64,000 bases of DNA from contig JAKVNF010000004.1 of NCBI GenBank assembly GCA_022483465.1, positions 619,713-683,712 on the forward strand, in the 5' to 3' direction. The notes beneath the pieces were generated by a model, which searched no databases, was not told the origin of the DNA, and saw only the letters and a list, made by a program, of their open reading frames with translations. This DNA is from Lachnospiraceae bacterium (GTDB lineage: Bacteria; Bacillota; Clostridia; Lachnospirales; Lachnospiraceae). Position numbers and translations under genes: made by a program. Positions 25,943 through 34,821 of this stretch are shown here, one piece after another (the stretch's first letter is position 1; every line of letters starts with the position of its first letter).

Positions 25943-26364
25943 TTTACTGCTTCGCAAGGATTCGCTTACTTCGTAAGCGAATCACAAGCTCAGCCGACTA
26001 AAGTCGAATACAAAGCAAATCAGCACCCCACCGAAGTGGGGTGCTGATTTTTTGAACCAAATCGCGCGAGCGCGATGCTCCATCAAAGTTATCCCTAAAG
26101 CTCACAGCTTTCTCTGTTGGGGATACCATGACAAACTTCAGCATAGACAAAAGAGGAAGAAATGATCTTGTCATCTCTTCCTCTTTTCTGTATTCTACAA
26201 AAAAAATAACCCACAGATGACCTTGATTGGCGTCGAGCGTTCATCCATGGGGCTCTCATAAGCAAGGTGAGTTTATCAAGTCCCTTGCAAATCTGCAAGC
26301 CCCATCTTTGTCGGCCGGCCAATCATGAGTTTCATCCCCATACCATCATTGCCGGAACGATTTC
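25943..26364 (+). other. Intergenic 420 bp with several strong hairpins, no gene
   Basis: Hairpins seen: 26018-26050 (AATCAGCACCCCA/TGGGGTGCTGATT followed by TTTTT), 26087-26128 (TATCCC with GGGGATA), and 26149-26188 (AAAAGAGGAAGA/TCTTCCTCTTTT). They lie between the IS200 end and the integrase and may belong to the ends of either element. No ribosome site with a plausible frame was found apart from that of the integrase. Confidence 0.5.
26018..26054 (+). terminator. Intrinsic terminator-like hairpin
   Basis: AATCAGCACCCCA and TGGGGTGCTGATT form a 13-bp perfect stem with loop CCGAAG, followed by five T residues. It could insulate the IS200 and integrase regions. Confidence 0.7.
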
Positions 26365-27285
26365 ATGAGATACCTTGATTCCCCGAAATTCAAAACCGAA
26401 CTGTCCAGGCTGGAAGTATTTCTGTCCCTGATCGACTACCGCGAGTCTACCATTCAGGGCTATCTGCAGACCGTCTTCGAGTGCTGTGAATGGCTTGAGA
26501 GAACCTATCATGTTTCCCTCGATGATGCTGATCTTGAACAGCTTCAGAGTTTTCTCGTTTATCTCCATAAGCCCATAAGCAAAGGCGGGAGAGAGCTCAA
26601 GCCCAGATCTGTCAACGTCTACAACGTCAGCATCCGGCGTTATCGTGCTTCCGTTGCGCATGCTCCCATCCCTCTGGAAAACCTTCCGCTGATGAAGGTG
26701 GATCATACCCTCCCGAAGGTACCGACGCGTCAGGAAGTGCAGAAGCTGATTATGGGGACGAAAGATCCGAGAAACCGCCTGATTCTCGCCCTCGGCTTTG
26801 GCTGTGCGCTCCGTCTGAATGAAGTCCTGTCTCTGCGCTTCGGTGATATCTCCATCAAAAGAATGCAGATCACAATTCGTGCGGAAGTCAGCAAGAACCG
26901 AAATGAAGGGAAGGTCGAACTTCCAAAAGATCTCGCGCGGATGCTCTACTTCTACTTCAAAAGATTCCGTCGGGATGCCGGAGAGGGGGACTACCTTTTT
27001 CCCGGCAGAGATGCCGCACATCATCTGTCTGACGGAGCAGTGCAGCGCTTCTTTCAGAAGCGCCTGAAAGAACTCGGATGGGAAAACCGCGGATATCATT
27101 TCCATTCCCTCCGACACGCCCATGCGCTTTTCTACTATCAGGGCGGCGCTGATCTCTTTCAGGTACAGGTCAGACTTCGGCACCGCTCCATTGCTTCCAC
27201 GATGATCTACGTACAGCTGGATGGTCAGCTTCAGGAGAGAAAAAACGTTGCAAACCCCTTCGACGGAAACGGCTTCGCGCTCTGA
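26365..27285 (+). CDS. Tyrosine recombinase/integrase paired with an IS91-type transposase
   Basis: 306 residues. It has an N-terminal SAM-like DNA-binding domain (TIQGYLQTVFECCEWLERTY) and a catalytic domain with the Arg in GCALRLNEVLSLR, the H-x-x-R in HFHSLRHAHALFYY, the second His in RLRHRSIASTM and the nucleophile Tyr in IYVQLDG. Its end is 13 bp before the transposase start, so the two form one unit. Integrase-IS91 pairs of this sort are known; the recombinase may resolve or help the rolling-circle element. The start codon has only a weak ribosome site. Confidence 0.87.
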   Translation: MRYLDSPKFKTELSRLEVFLSLIDYRESTIQGYLQTVFECCEWLERTYHVSLDDADLEQLQSFLVYLHKPISKGGRELKPRSVNVYNVSIRRYRASVAHAPIPLENLPLMKVDHTLPKVPTRQEVQKLIMGTKDPRNRLILALGFGCALRLNEVLSLRFGDISIKRMQITIRAEVSKNRNEGKVELPKDLARMLYFYFKRFRRDAGEGDYLFPGRDAAHHLSDGAVQRFFQKRLKELGWENRGYHFHSLRHAHALFYYQGGADLFQVQVRLRHRSIASTMIYVQLDGQLQERKNVANPFDGNGFAL

Positions 27286-27298
27286 AAAAACAAAAAAG

Positions 27299-28705
27299 AT
27301 GGTACCCTCGAGCCGGCCAGGCAGAACCTTCCGCCTTCCTGACAGTCAGACTGCGATCAGAGTCCGCAGATGCATTACCGGCTTCAGACAGGAAAAAGAG
27401 CCTTCAAGATATCGAATCCGCCAGATCTTCCGGAGATTTCTCCCAGACTATCTGGCAAAGCACGGAAAGGAAATGCCGCCCGAAAAGGTGAAGATTCTCC
27501 GTCTCATGGCACAATGCGGCACGGGAGATCTGGGTTATATTGTCTCCATCTGCCCTGACTGCGGAGAAATTTCGTTTACACCGAGATCCTGCGGCAACTC
27601 GAACTGCCCCTGCTGTGGCTTTTTTCGCCGTGAAAAGTGGATCGCTGAGCGCAGGTCCGAAGTCATTCACGGGATGTCCTACCATCATCTTGTGTTCACG
27701 GTTCCCCACGATCTGAATGAGTTGATCTACAACAATCAGAAGGCTCTGCTGGATCTTCTGTTTCATTCCGCGCAGGATGCCCTTCTGGAGCTCTGCCTTG
27801 AAAGGCACAACATTAAGCCCGGAATCATCATGGTGCTCCACACTTTTGGGAGCAGTATGACGCTCCACTACCACCTGCACGTGCTGATCTCCGCAGGCGG
27901 ACTGACACCGGATGACGCCTCCTTTAAGAAGATCAGGGGCTTCTTCCTCCCTGTCCAGAAGATATCCGGACGATACCGGAAGCACTTCATGAGAGGACTC
28001 AAGCGGCTCTACAGAAAGGGAAAACTTTCCTTCAATGGCTCTGCCGCACCCTATGAGAGTGAGGAGTCATTCCAGAACTTGTGCGACGAGTGCTACAAGT
28101 GCCTCTGGAATGTCAACCTCAAGAGGTATGGCTCTTACTCTGAAGAAGACAGGGAGCGGGATCCGTCACTTCCGGATGTGGAGGATGTCATAGGTTATTT
28201 CGGGCGGTACGCCGATAGAACGGCAATCACTTCCTCCCGGATCAGGGACGTCTCGGACAGCGGTATCACGTTTGAGTACAAGGACTATCATACCGATGGT
28301 TCGTACGACAAGAAGGACATGGTACTCACGCCGGAAGAATTCATCCGACGGTTTTCACTTCACATCCTTCCAAAGGGAGTACGCAAGATCCGGATGGCAG
28401 GGTATCTTGCCGGGAATGTCCGTAAAAAGAAGCTTGCAAGGATCCACGAAATTCTGGGTGACGAATATGTACCGAGTCTGATTCGCGGAATGAAAAGCTG
28501 CGAGGTCATGAAGGCCCTTTTCGATAAGGATCCGGCCCGCTGCTCCAACTGTGGGGCACAGATGCATGCCTTTCTCTTCAGCATGGATAAGACAGCGATC
28601 TATCTCAGAGCAATGGGGAAGGTTGAAGGAAGCAGCTATATCGAAATACCCCGGTATTGCCGGGGACCGGATGGAATGTTGGATGTCTCCCATCCGCGCT
28701 TTTAA
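27299..28705 (+). CDS. IS91-family HUH (rolling-circle) transposase
   Basis: 468 residues from ATG 27299, just after the integrase stop. It has an N-terminal zinc-binding domain (CPDCGEISFTPRSCG, CPCCGFFRREKW), the two-histidine HUH motif in LHYHLHVLISAGG, and the catalytic-tyrosine region GYFGRYADRTAITSSRI, the IS91 pattern of a Tyr followed by R-Y-x-x-R-x-A-I. A second zinc motif lies in CSNCGAQMHAF. It nicks and moves single strands without inverted repeats, so the ends of this element could not be placed. Confidence 0.88.
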   Translation: MVPSSRPGRTFRLPDSQTAIRVRRCITGFRQEKEPSRYRIRQIFRRFLPDYLAKHGKEMPPEKVKILRLMAQCGTGDLGYIVSICPDCGEISFTPRSCGNSNCPCCGFFRREKWIAERRSEVIHGMSYHHLVFTVPHDLNELIYNNQKALLDLLFHSAQDALLELCLERHNIKPGIIMVLHTFGSSMTLHYHLHVLISAGGLTPDDASFKKIRGFFLPVQKISGRYRKHFMRGLKRLYRKGKLSFNGSAAPYESEESFQNLCDECYKCLWNVNLKRYGSYSEEDRERDPSLPDVEDVIGYFGRYADRTAITSSRIRDVSDSGITFEYKDYHTDGSYDKKDMVLTPEEFIRRFSLHILPKGVRKIRMAGYLAGNVRKKKLARIHEILGDEYVPSLIRGMKSCEVMKALFDKDPARCSNCGAQMHAFLFSMDKTAIYLRAMGKVEGSSYIEIPRYCRGPDGMLDVSHPRF

Positions 28706-28989
28706 TAAAGATTCTTTTCAGGTCATCTGCCCGGATGGCCTATTTCTCATGTCACAACGTCTGTAAATCCCACCCGGTCAACGGTTCAGAAGAAGAAAGA
28801 TGGGTTTCTGAGCCAGGGTATTCAAGCCAAGTCGGATGCTAAAAATTCCTAACTATTCCCATAGTCTACGCTGAGAGCGATTCGGTTCAAAACAAAGGAT
28901 AGTTGCCGGCCCCCTACGGGAACCGGCAACTATCCTTCACAATTTGTGTGGTATGGTATTCTGTTGCCTTCCCGGCCCCTGGTACTTCC
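28706..28989 (+). other. Intergenic region holding the 3' end of the IS91-type unit and the galK terminator
   Basis: No gene is seen. The right end of the IS91-type element should lie here but no sequence decides where. The long hairpin at 28895-28937 belongs to galK. Confidence 0.5.
28895..28937 (-). terminator. Intrinsic terminator of galK
   Basis: 15-bp perfect stem AAGGATAGTTGCCGG/CCGGCAACTATCCTT with a 13-base loop. On the minus strand it continues TGTTTTGAAC, a moderate T tract, 52 bp after the galK stop. Confidence 0.8.
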
Positions 28990-30240
28990 TTACTTGACGG
29001 TGATGGCGCCCTTCTGCCGGATGCCCATCACATGGATGTTCCCTTCGCCCAGGTACTTGCCGAGGTACGAGACGAACTCCGCCGTGTCCTGCTTTGCGGT
29101 GATGCAGGCGATGACGCCGGCAAAGCCGCCGCCGTGCAGGCGGCAGACGCCCCGGCCCTTCTTCTTCATGAAGAGCTCCGAGAGGGCAAGGGCATAGGGG
29201 ATGGACTGCTCCTTCGGGTCTGCTGCCACATAGGCGTTCTGGAGCCACTTCCAGGAGCTGTTTCCGGACTCCCGGATGATGCCCAGGATCTCGTCCTTTC
29301 TCCCCTCGCGAAGGGCTGCCACCGCATCCTCCACGCGGCGGCACTCCTCGTAGTAGTGCAGGGCGCGCAGGATGGCGCGGTCATTGCCGATCTTTGCTCT
29401 GATCTGCGGGAGCTTTGCAAGCAGCGCCTCCTCGGTGCTGTCGCAGAGGTTCTCCCCGCCGAGCTCCTTCGCCACCAGGCGCATCTCCTCCGGGATGGAG
29501 GAGTACTCCGCGGACAGGTCCGCATGGCCCTTGCCGGTGTTCACGATGACAAGGTCGCAGCCGAGCTGGTCAAAGCCAAAGTCGACCTTCTCGTACTTCA
29601 CCTCGCCGCCGCCAAAGTCCAGGTAGATCGTGCCGCCGACGGCGCAGGCCATCTGGTCCATCAGGCCGGATGCCTTGTCCCAGAATTTGTTCTCCGCGTA
29701 CTGGCCGATCCGGGCGTAGTGAGCATAGTCGATCTTCCCACCGTTGAAGAACTCGTTCAGGATGGCGCAGACCAGCATCTCAAAGGACGCCGAGGAGGAG
29801 ACCCCTGCGGAGCTGATGACCTGGGTGGAGACATAGGCGCGGAAACCGCCGATCTGGTAGCCGAACTCGTCCCGGGCTGCCTTCAGCATGCCTCCCACCA
29901 GGGAAAGACTTCCCTTGCACTTCGGGACCGCCTCCAGGTGGTTCGTGTCCACCACGATGGGATCCGGGTAGCCCTCGCTGATGATGGTGACCACGCCGTC
30001 ATCCGTCGCTGCCGCCGCGGCGATCGTATCCATCGTGATGCTGGCGGCCAGGATCTTGCCGCCGTTGTGGTCGGTGTGGTTGCCGATGATCTCGGTCCGC
30101 CCCGGCGCGGAGAAGTAGGTCAGCTCCGCCGCCCCGAAGTGCTCGCCAAACGAGCGCTCCAGGTTCTCATACCGCGCCTTTGCCTCGTCCGCCTGGTCCT
30201 TGTAGATTTCCTTCAATACCGCCACGCTAGGTACTGCCAT
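28990..30240 (-). CDS. galK: Galactokinase
   Basis: 416 residues, GHMP kinase fold. It has the galactokinase signature APGRTEIIGNHTDHNGG, the phosphate loop VISSAGVSSSASFE, DFGFDQLGCDLVIVNTGKGH, and the C-terminal RLHGGGFAGVIACI motif. It phosphorylates galactose to galactose-1-phosphate in the Leloir pathway. galT and galE are not next to it; the GH42 beta-galactosidase locus 22 kb away could supply galactose. The start ATG 30240 follows GAAGGAGGGAACGAG. Confidence 0.93.
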   Translation of the reverse strand: MAVPSVAVLKEIYKDQADEAKARYENLERSFGEHFGAAELTYFSAPGRTEIIGNHTDHNGGKILAASITMDTIAAAAATDDGVVTIISEGYPDPIVVDTNHLEAVPKCKGSLSLVGGMLKAARDEFGYQIGGFRAYVSTQVISSAGVSSSASFEMLVCAILNEFFNGGKIDYAHYARIGQYAENKFWDKASGLMDQMACAVGGTIYLDFGGGEVKYEKVDFGFDQLGCDLVIVNTGKGHADLSAEYSSIPEEMRLVAKELGGENLCDSTEEALLAKLPQIRAKIGNDRAILRALHYYEECRRVEDAVAALREGRKDEILGIIRESGNSSWKWLQNAYVAADPKEQSIPYALALSELFMKKKGRGVCRLHGGGFAGVIACITAKQDTAEFVSYLGKYLGEGNIHVMGIRQKGAITVK

Positions 30241-30372
30241 CTCGTTCCCTCCTTCGGATGTTCACTGCGGCCAAAGCCGCCCCTTTTCATACTACCATCA
30301 TGCCGGTTTCTCCTCCCCTTCGCAATGCCTTTTGGTTTCAGAAACCGGTACTTTTGTTGCAGTCCGCTGCCG

Positions 30373-31953
30373 TCAGGAAAGGACAAAGAGCGCGGCGCTC
30401 GCCGGCGGAACAAGGCACTTTCCTGAAGCATTCCCTGCAAAGTCCTGCTGCCCCTTCATGCCGCCCGCGGCATAGAGCAGGGTGTGCGAAGCGGGAAGGG
30501 CGGTCTCCATCACCGCCTCCTGCCCGGAGGGGTTTAAGACGACGAGAATCCGCTCGCTCCCAGCCTTTCTCTCATAGACAAGAGGATAGCTGTGGTCCTG
30601 CAGCTCCAGGAGTTGAAAATCCGCCTCGTTTCCGAGGGCCGGATGCTCCTTTCGAAGGGCGATCAGCGCATGCACCGCATTCCACACGGAGTTCGGATCG
30701 CTTTGCTCGGTCTCCACGTTCACGGTGTCCACCGTCGGGCCCTGGGCGATGTAGAGATCCTCCTTCGGCGCCGAGGAAAAGCCCGCGTTGGTCGTGTGGT
30801 CCCAGGCCATGGGGGAGCGGGAACCGGTCCGCTCGTATCCGCCCTCCACCGAGGCAAGGCCCTCCACGTAGCGCTCGCCGATCTCGTCGCCGTAGTACAG
30901 AAACGGCACGCCCGGCATCGAGTACAGAAAGGCGAAGGCGATCTTGAGCTCCTCGTCATCGAGCTTCGGGGCAAGGCGGATCATGTCGTGGTTGCCGGAG
31001 GGGATGCAGATCAGGCCCTTCCCCCCGGTCAGCTCCCGGTTGTGCAGGTAGATGTCAAAGAAGGTCCTGCAGTCCCCCTTCCCCTCCCGGGAGAAGTAGG
31101 GATGCTCCACCCGGAACAGATCCAGGTAGTGAGAGGGCCCAAAGTGGAGCAGAAAGTCCATGTGGAAGCCGGCAAGGAGCGACCGGTCCGGCTGTCCCCA
31201 CTCGGAGACCAGGACCGCCTCCGGGTACTCCTGATCCAGGAAGGCGCGGAAGTCCTGCCAGAGCCGGATGGTCTCCTGCTGCCCCGGGTCGGACTTGACG
31301 AGAGACCCCGCCATGTCCACCCGGAAACCGTCCACGCCAAGGCCCAGCCAGAAGCGCATGACGTCCTTGATGGCCGCGCGGGTCGCCATGGGCCCGGGGG
31401 CGTCCACGGGCTGCTGCCAGGGCTTTTCCGGGTCGGGCCCCGCAAAGCCGTAGTTCAGCGCCGGCTGAGCGTTGAAGAAGTTGGCGGCGCAGGCGCCGTT
31501 TCGCTCGGTCCCGCCCCGGATGACGCCCATGATCTGGCTAACGCCCTCAAAGCTGTCCCAGACGGAGTTCGTCCAGACATACCGATCCGTGTACTCGTTT
31601 TTTTCCGCCCTGGCGGACTCCACAAACCAGCGGCAGGTGTCGGAGGTGTGTCCCGGCACCAGGTCCAGCAGAAGGTGCATGCCCCGGCGGTGGAGCTCGC
31701 TGGCCAGGTTCTTTAAGTCCTCATTGGTCCCGTACCAGGGCGCAATCCGGAAGTAGTCCCGCACGTCGTATCCCGCGTCCACGAAGGGGGAGTCAAAGCA
31801 GGGATTCAGCCAGATGGCGTTGCAGCCAAGATCCTGGATGTAGTCCAAACGGGAGAGGATGCCGGGGAGATCCCCGATGCCGTCCCCGTTGGAGTCGCAG
31901 AAACTCTGGGGATAAATTTCGTAAAAGATCGCATCATTCAGCCACTTGCTCAC
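30373..31953 (-). CDS. GH13 alpha-glucosidase/alpha-amylase-family enzyme
   Basis: 526 residues. I choose GTG 31953 because AAGGAGGA ends right before an upstream ATG, leaving no spacing for it, while the GTG is 7 bp away. GH13 motifs are all present: DLVPGHTSD (region I), DGFRVDMAG (nucleophile Asp), LVSEWGQPD (acid Glu) and IPSGNHDM (third acid). The N-terminus WLNDAIFYEIYPQSFCDSNG fits oligo-alpha-glucosidase or trehalose-type enzymes. It has no signal peptide, so it acts on cytoplasmic maltodextrin-like sugars. It lies upstream of galK on the same strand with 132 bp between. Confidence 0.88.
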   Translation of the reverse strand: MSKWLNDAIFYEIYPQSFCDSNGDGIGDLPGILSRLDYIQDLGCNAIWLNPCFDSPFVDAGYDVRDYFRIAPWYGTNEDLKNLASELHRRGMHLLLDLVPGHTSDTCRWFVESARAEKNEYTDRYVWTNSVWDSFEGVSQIMGVIRGGTERNGACAANFFNAQPALNYGFAGPDPEKPWQQPVDAPGPMATRAAIKDVMRFWLGLGVDGFRVDMAGSLVKSDPGQQETIRLWQDFRAFLDQEYPEAVLVSEWGQPDRSLLAGFHMDFLLHFGPSHYLDLFRVEHPYFSREGKGDCRTFFDIYLHNRELTGGKGLICIPSGNHDMIRLAPKLDDEELKIAFAFLYSMPGVPFLYYGDEIGERYVEGLASVEGGYERTGSRSPMAWDHTTNAGFSSAPKEDLYIAQGPTVDTVNVETEQSDPNSVWNAVHALIALRKEHPALGNEADFQLLELQDHSYPLVYERKAGSERILVVLNPSGQEAVMETALPASHTLLYAAGGMKGQQDFAGNASGKCLVPPASAALFVLS

Positions 31954-32022
31954 AGCCATTCCTCCTTGACGAAATGAAGTCACAAGCGCATTGTACGGGT
32001 TTTCCGGCCGGTTCGTCCACCC

Positions 32023-32634
32023 TCAGATTCCAAAGAAACCGCGCACAAAGATCTCCACACCGATGGCGATCAGGATGATGCCGCCGAAGATCCCCGCCTT
32101 GTCGGCGAGCTTCTCCCCGAACTTCCTGCCAAAGAGCAGGCCCACCATGCAGATCCCGAAGGTCACCACCGCGATCAGAAGGGAACATACGAAGGCCTCC
32201 GGCGCGTTGTAGTCGGCGATCGTAAAGCCCACGGAGAGGGCGTCGATCGAGGTGGCAACGCCCTGGACAAGGAGGGTCCCCGTGGAGATCCTTGTGCCCG
32301 CATCCGCCTTCTCCTCCTCCTCGAGCTCCTCGGAGGATTTCTTGCGGATGCCCTCTAAGAGCATCTTGCCGCCGATGCAGAGCAGAAGGAACAGGGCGAT
32401 CCAGGGAATGAACTTCTGAAAGGCCGAGAACAGGCCGGAGATCGTGTGGACGCAGAACCAGCCGATCATGGGCATCGCCCACTGGAACAGGCCGTAGCAG
32501 CCCGCAATGGCGCTCATCCGGCGCTTCGTCATCCCGTGCTCCGAGAGCCCGTTCGCGATCGACACCGAGAAGGCGTCCATGGCAAGACCCACGCCCAGCA
32601 GAATGCTGTTCAGAAAAAACCAGGTATTCATCAT
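32023..32634 (-). CDS. mntP: Manganese efflux pump MntP
   Basis: 203 residues with six membrane helices. Two copies of the MntP motif with conserved Asp residues are visible: GVGLAMDAFSVSIANGL and GVATSIDALSVGFTIAD. The cytoplasmic loop is rich in Glu/Lys (SSEELEEEEKADAG). It exports Mn2+ when the metal is in excess, and the manganese riboswitch 100 bp upstream confirms this. Start: two adjacent ATGs (32634, 32631), with GAGGTACGG as the ribosome site. Confidence 0.92.
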   Translation of the reverse strand: MMNTWFFLNSILLGVGLAMDAFSVSIANGLSEHGMTKRRMSAIAGCYGLFQWAMPMIGWFCVHTISGLFSAFQKFIPWIALFLLLCIGGKMLLEGIRKKSSEELEEEEKADAGTRISTGTLLVQGVATSIDALSVGFTIADYNAPEAFVCSLLIAVVTFGICMVGLLFGRKFGEKLADKAGIFGGIILIAIGVEIFVRGFFGI

Positions 32635-32650
32635 CCGTACCTCAGGACAG

Positions 32651-32684
32651 AAAAAACAGACACGTCCGTTTCCGGCCATGTCTG
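32651..32684 (-). terminator. Riboswitch-controlled intrinsic terminator before mntP
   Basis: On the minus strand CAGACATG-GCCG, loop, CGGACGTGTCTG followed by six T. It lies between the Mn aptamer and the mntP ribosome site, so it is the likely expression platform: Mn2+ binding should prevent its formation and let mntP be transcribed. Confidence 0.8.
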
Positions 32685-32742
32685 CGTATCGTCTGTCCCT
32701 GCGCACCCATGTATCGCCGCAAACGGAATCCACCAGTTGCGT

Positions 32743-32832
32743 ATACATGAGTCTCGCAATTTGAAGTCAGCCAGGTGAGAACACCAGCATGTTGACTGAC
32801 TGCACGGAGTGCTTGCTACTCCCTCATCGCGG
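32743..32832 (-). ncRNA. yybP-ykoY manganese riboswitch
   Basis: Minus-strand order: GATGAGGGAGTAGC, a short hairpin, CAGTCAGTCAACA, a helix with CTGGTG and CACCTGG, GGCTGACTT, and TTGCGAGACTCATG. Helix P1 is formed by ATGAG and CTCAT. The GGAGTAGC and GCGAGACT loops are the conserved Mn-binding parts of this riboswitch class. It is directly upstream of mntP, its standard target. Confidence 0.82.
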
Positions 32833-32857
32833 CCCATTGAATCACAGCCCGCAATCG

Positions 32858-33532
32858 TTAGTCAACGCTAACATTTTCCTCCCGGGCGTAGCGGCAGATA
32901 TCCCGCAGGCAGCAGTTGCCGCACTGGGGGCTCCGCGCGGTGCAGACCGCCCGGCCGTGGTCCACCAGGCGGTGGCAGAGCTGATTCCCCTCCTTGGGCG
33001 GCACGATCTTCCAGAGGGCCGCCTCCACCTTGGCGGGCTCCTTGATGCCGTCCACCAGGCCGATCCGGTTGGAGAGCCGGATGCAGTGGGTGTCGGTGAC
33101 GATGGCCGGCTTGCCGAAGATGTCACCAAGGACGAGGTTTGCGCTCTTTCTCCCGACCCCGGGGAGCTTTAGGAGCTCCTCCATGGTGTCCGGCACCTCG
33201 TCGTGGTACACCTCGTGCAGCATCTGCATGCAGGCCTTGATGTCCCGGGCCTTGCTCCGCCCAAGGCCGCAGGGCCGCACGATTTTCTCGATCTCATCCA
33301 CGTTTGCCTCTGCCAGCGCCTCCACGGTGGGGAACTTCGCGTACAGGGCAGGGGTCGTCTGGTCCACCCGCTTGTCCGTACACTGGGCCGCAAGCCGAAG
33401 CGACACCAGAAGCTGCCAGGCGTGGGCAAAGTCCAGCGTGCAGTGGGTGTCCGGGTAGGCCTGTTTCAGGCGCCGGATCACCTCCTCTGCCAGCTCCTTT
33501 TTTTCCGCCAGCGCGTCCTTTTTCTCTTCCAT
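32858..33532 (-). CDS. nth: Endonuclease III (DNA glycosylase/AP lyase)
   Basis: 224 residues, the usual size. It has the helix-hairpin-helix with catalytic Lys in LPGVGRKSANLVLG, the catalytic Asp in AIVTDTHCIRLSNR, and the 4Fe-4S cluster ligands in VCTARSPQCGNCCLRDIC (C-x6-C-x2-C-x5-C). It removes oxidised pyrimidines and cuts abasic sites. The preceding helix includes LAAQCTDKRVDQ, a typical Nth signature. It is upstream of the Mn riboswitch and mntP on the same strand. Confidence 0.94.
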   Translation of the reverse strand: MEEKKDALAEKKELAEEVIRRLKQAYPDTHCTLDFAHAWQLLVSLRLAAQCTDKRVDQTTPALYAKFPTVEALAEANVDEIEKIVRPCGLGRSKARDIKACMQMLHEVYHDEVPDTMEELLKLPGVGRKSANLVLGDIFGKPAIVTDTHCIRLSNRIGLVDGIKEPAKVEAALWKIVPPKEGNQLCHRLVDHGRAVCTARSPQCGNCCLRDICRYAREENVSVD

Positions 33533-33626
33533 GCTAACTCTCCTTTCCTGCCCCTTGATTGCTTTCAGCCCGGCGCCGTATCATGACAGCGGACCCGACT
33601 GTTTCCCGCATGAGAAGGAGCGCCCT

Positions 33627-34739
33627 ATGACTGAACATCCAAATCTGAATCCGAACTCCTCCTCGATCCTCCAGGACCTGATCCAAAAGGGGCGGGAGCA
33701 CAACGATGAGCTCTCCGCGGAGGAGATCTCCCTCGCCTTCCCGGGCCGGGTACTCTCCCGGGAGGACCTGGACCAGATCCAGTTCATCCTGCAGGCAAAT
33801 CAGATCCACGTGCGGGGAAATCTCGTCCCCGCCGTGCAAAACTCCGACGGAAGCACCGAGAAGGAACTCCCCCTTGCAGCTGCAAAGCCCGCCTCCGCGG
33901 GCACAAATGAGCAGGACCTCTCCCTGGAGGAACTCCTTGCAAAGCTCGATGGCTTCATCGGCCTCGACGCCGTCAAGACCGAGATCCGCACCACCGTCAA
34001 CATGATCCGGATCGCGAAGGAGCGCAAGGAGCACGGCCTGGTCTCCACCCCCACCACCCTGCACATGGTGTTCTCCGGCAATCCCGGCACCGGCAAGACG
34101 ACGATCGCCCGGCTGGTCGGCCGGATCTACAAAAAGCTCGGCGTCCTCTCCACCGGCCAGTTCATCGAGGCGGACCGCAGCACCCTGGTGGGCCGCTACG
34201 TCGGGGAGACCGAGTCCAAGACCCGGGAGGTCATCGACACGGCCATGGGCGGCATGCTCTTTATCGACGAGGCCTACTCCCTGGCCAGGGACACCTCGGG
34301 GAAGGACTTCGGCATCGCCGCCATCGATGTGCTGATCAAGGCCATGGAGGACCACCGGGATGACTTTGCGGTCATCGTCGCCGGGTACCCGGACCTGATG
34401 GAGCAGTTCCTTGCGGCAAACCCGGGACTGCGCTCGCGCTTTTCCACTGTGATCCACTTCCCGGACTACACCCCGAAGGAGCTGACCTCCATCTTCCTGC
34501 AGATGTGCCAGAAGGAGGAGTACACCGTGGACACCACCGCCAGGATCTGCGCCGAGGCCTTCTTCCGGGACCGGTACGCAAACCGGCGGGAGAACTTCGC
34601 CAACGCCCGGGATGTGCGCAACTACTTCGAGAAGGCAAAGCGAAACCAGGCCAACCGCCTGATCCGGGACGGGATCATCACCACCCGCTCCCTGGAGGGG
34701 CTGATGCTCGAGGATGTCCAGGACATCACCTTAGACTGA
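33627..34739 (+). CDS. CbbX/SpoVK-type AAA+ ATPase
   Basis: 370 residues from ATG 33627 behind GAGAAGGAGCG. The first 100 residues are variable and acidic. The AAA core then follows: LDGFIGLDAVKTEI, Walker A GNPGTGKTT (about 151), pore-loop region DRSTLVGRYVGETESKT, Walker B GGMLFIDEAYSLA, sensor 1 FAVIVAGYPD, Arg finger GLRSRFSTVIHFPDY, and a C-terminal lid. Relatives remodel protein complexes (CbbX activates Rubisco; SpoVK acts in sporulation). No Rubisco or sporulation gene is nearby. It converges with the Lon-like ATPase gene. Confidence 0.87.
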   Translation: MTEHPNLNPNSSSILQDLIQKGREHNDELSAEEISLAFPGRVLSREDLDQIQFILQANQIHVRGNLVPAVQNSDGSTEKELPLAAAKPASAGTNEQDLSLEELLAKLDGFIGLDAVKTEIRTTVNMIRIAKERKEHGLVSTPTTLHMVFSGNPGTGKTTIARLVGRIYKKLGVLSTGQFIEADRSTLVGRYVGETESKTREVIDTAMGGMLFIDEAYSLARDTSGKDFGIAAIDVLIKAMEDHRDDFAVIVAGYPDLMEQFLAANPGLRSRFSTVIHFPDYTPKELTSIFLQMCQKEEYTVDTTARICAEAFFRDRYANRRENFANARDVRNYFEKAKRNQANRLIRDGIITTRSLEGLMLEDVQDITLD

Positions 34740-34770
34740 ATCCGGGCGCAGATTTTCCGAAGCGATATGC

Positions 34771-34805
34771 AAAGGAGGGGAGACCCGCGGTCTCCCCTCC
34801 TTTTT
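34771..34805 (+). terminator. Intrinsic terminator between convergent AAA+ genes
   Basis: AAAGGAGGGGAGAC and GTCTCCCCTCC with loop CCGCG, then TTTTT. It is 31 bp after the CbbX-like stop and 16 bp before the end of the convergent gene. Confidence 0.87.
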
Positions 34806-34821
34806 GCGTGTGCAAAAAATG

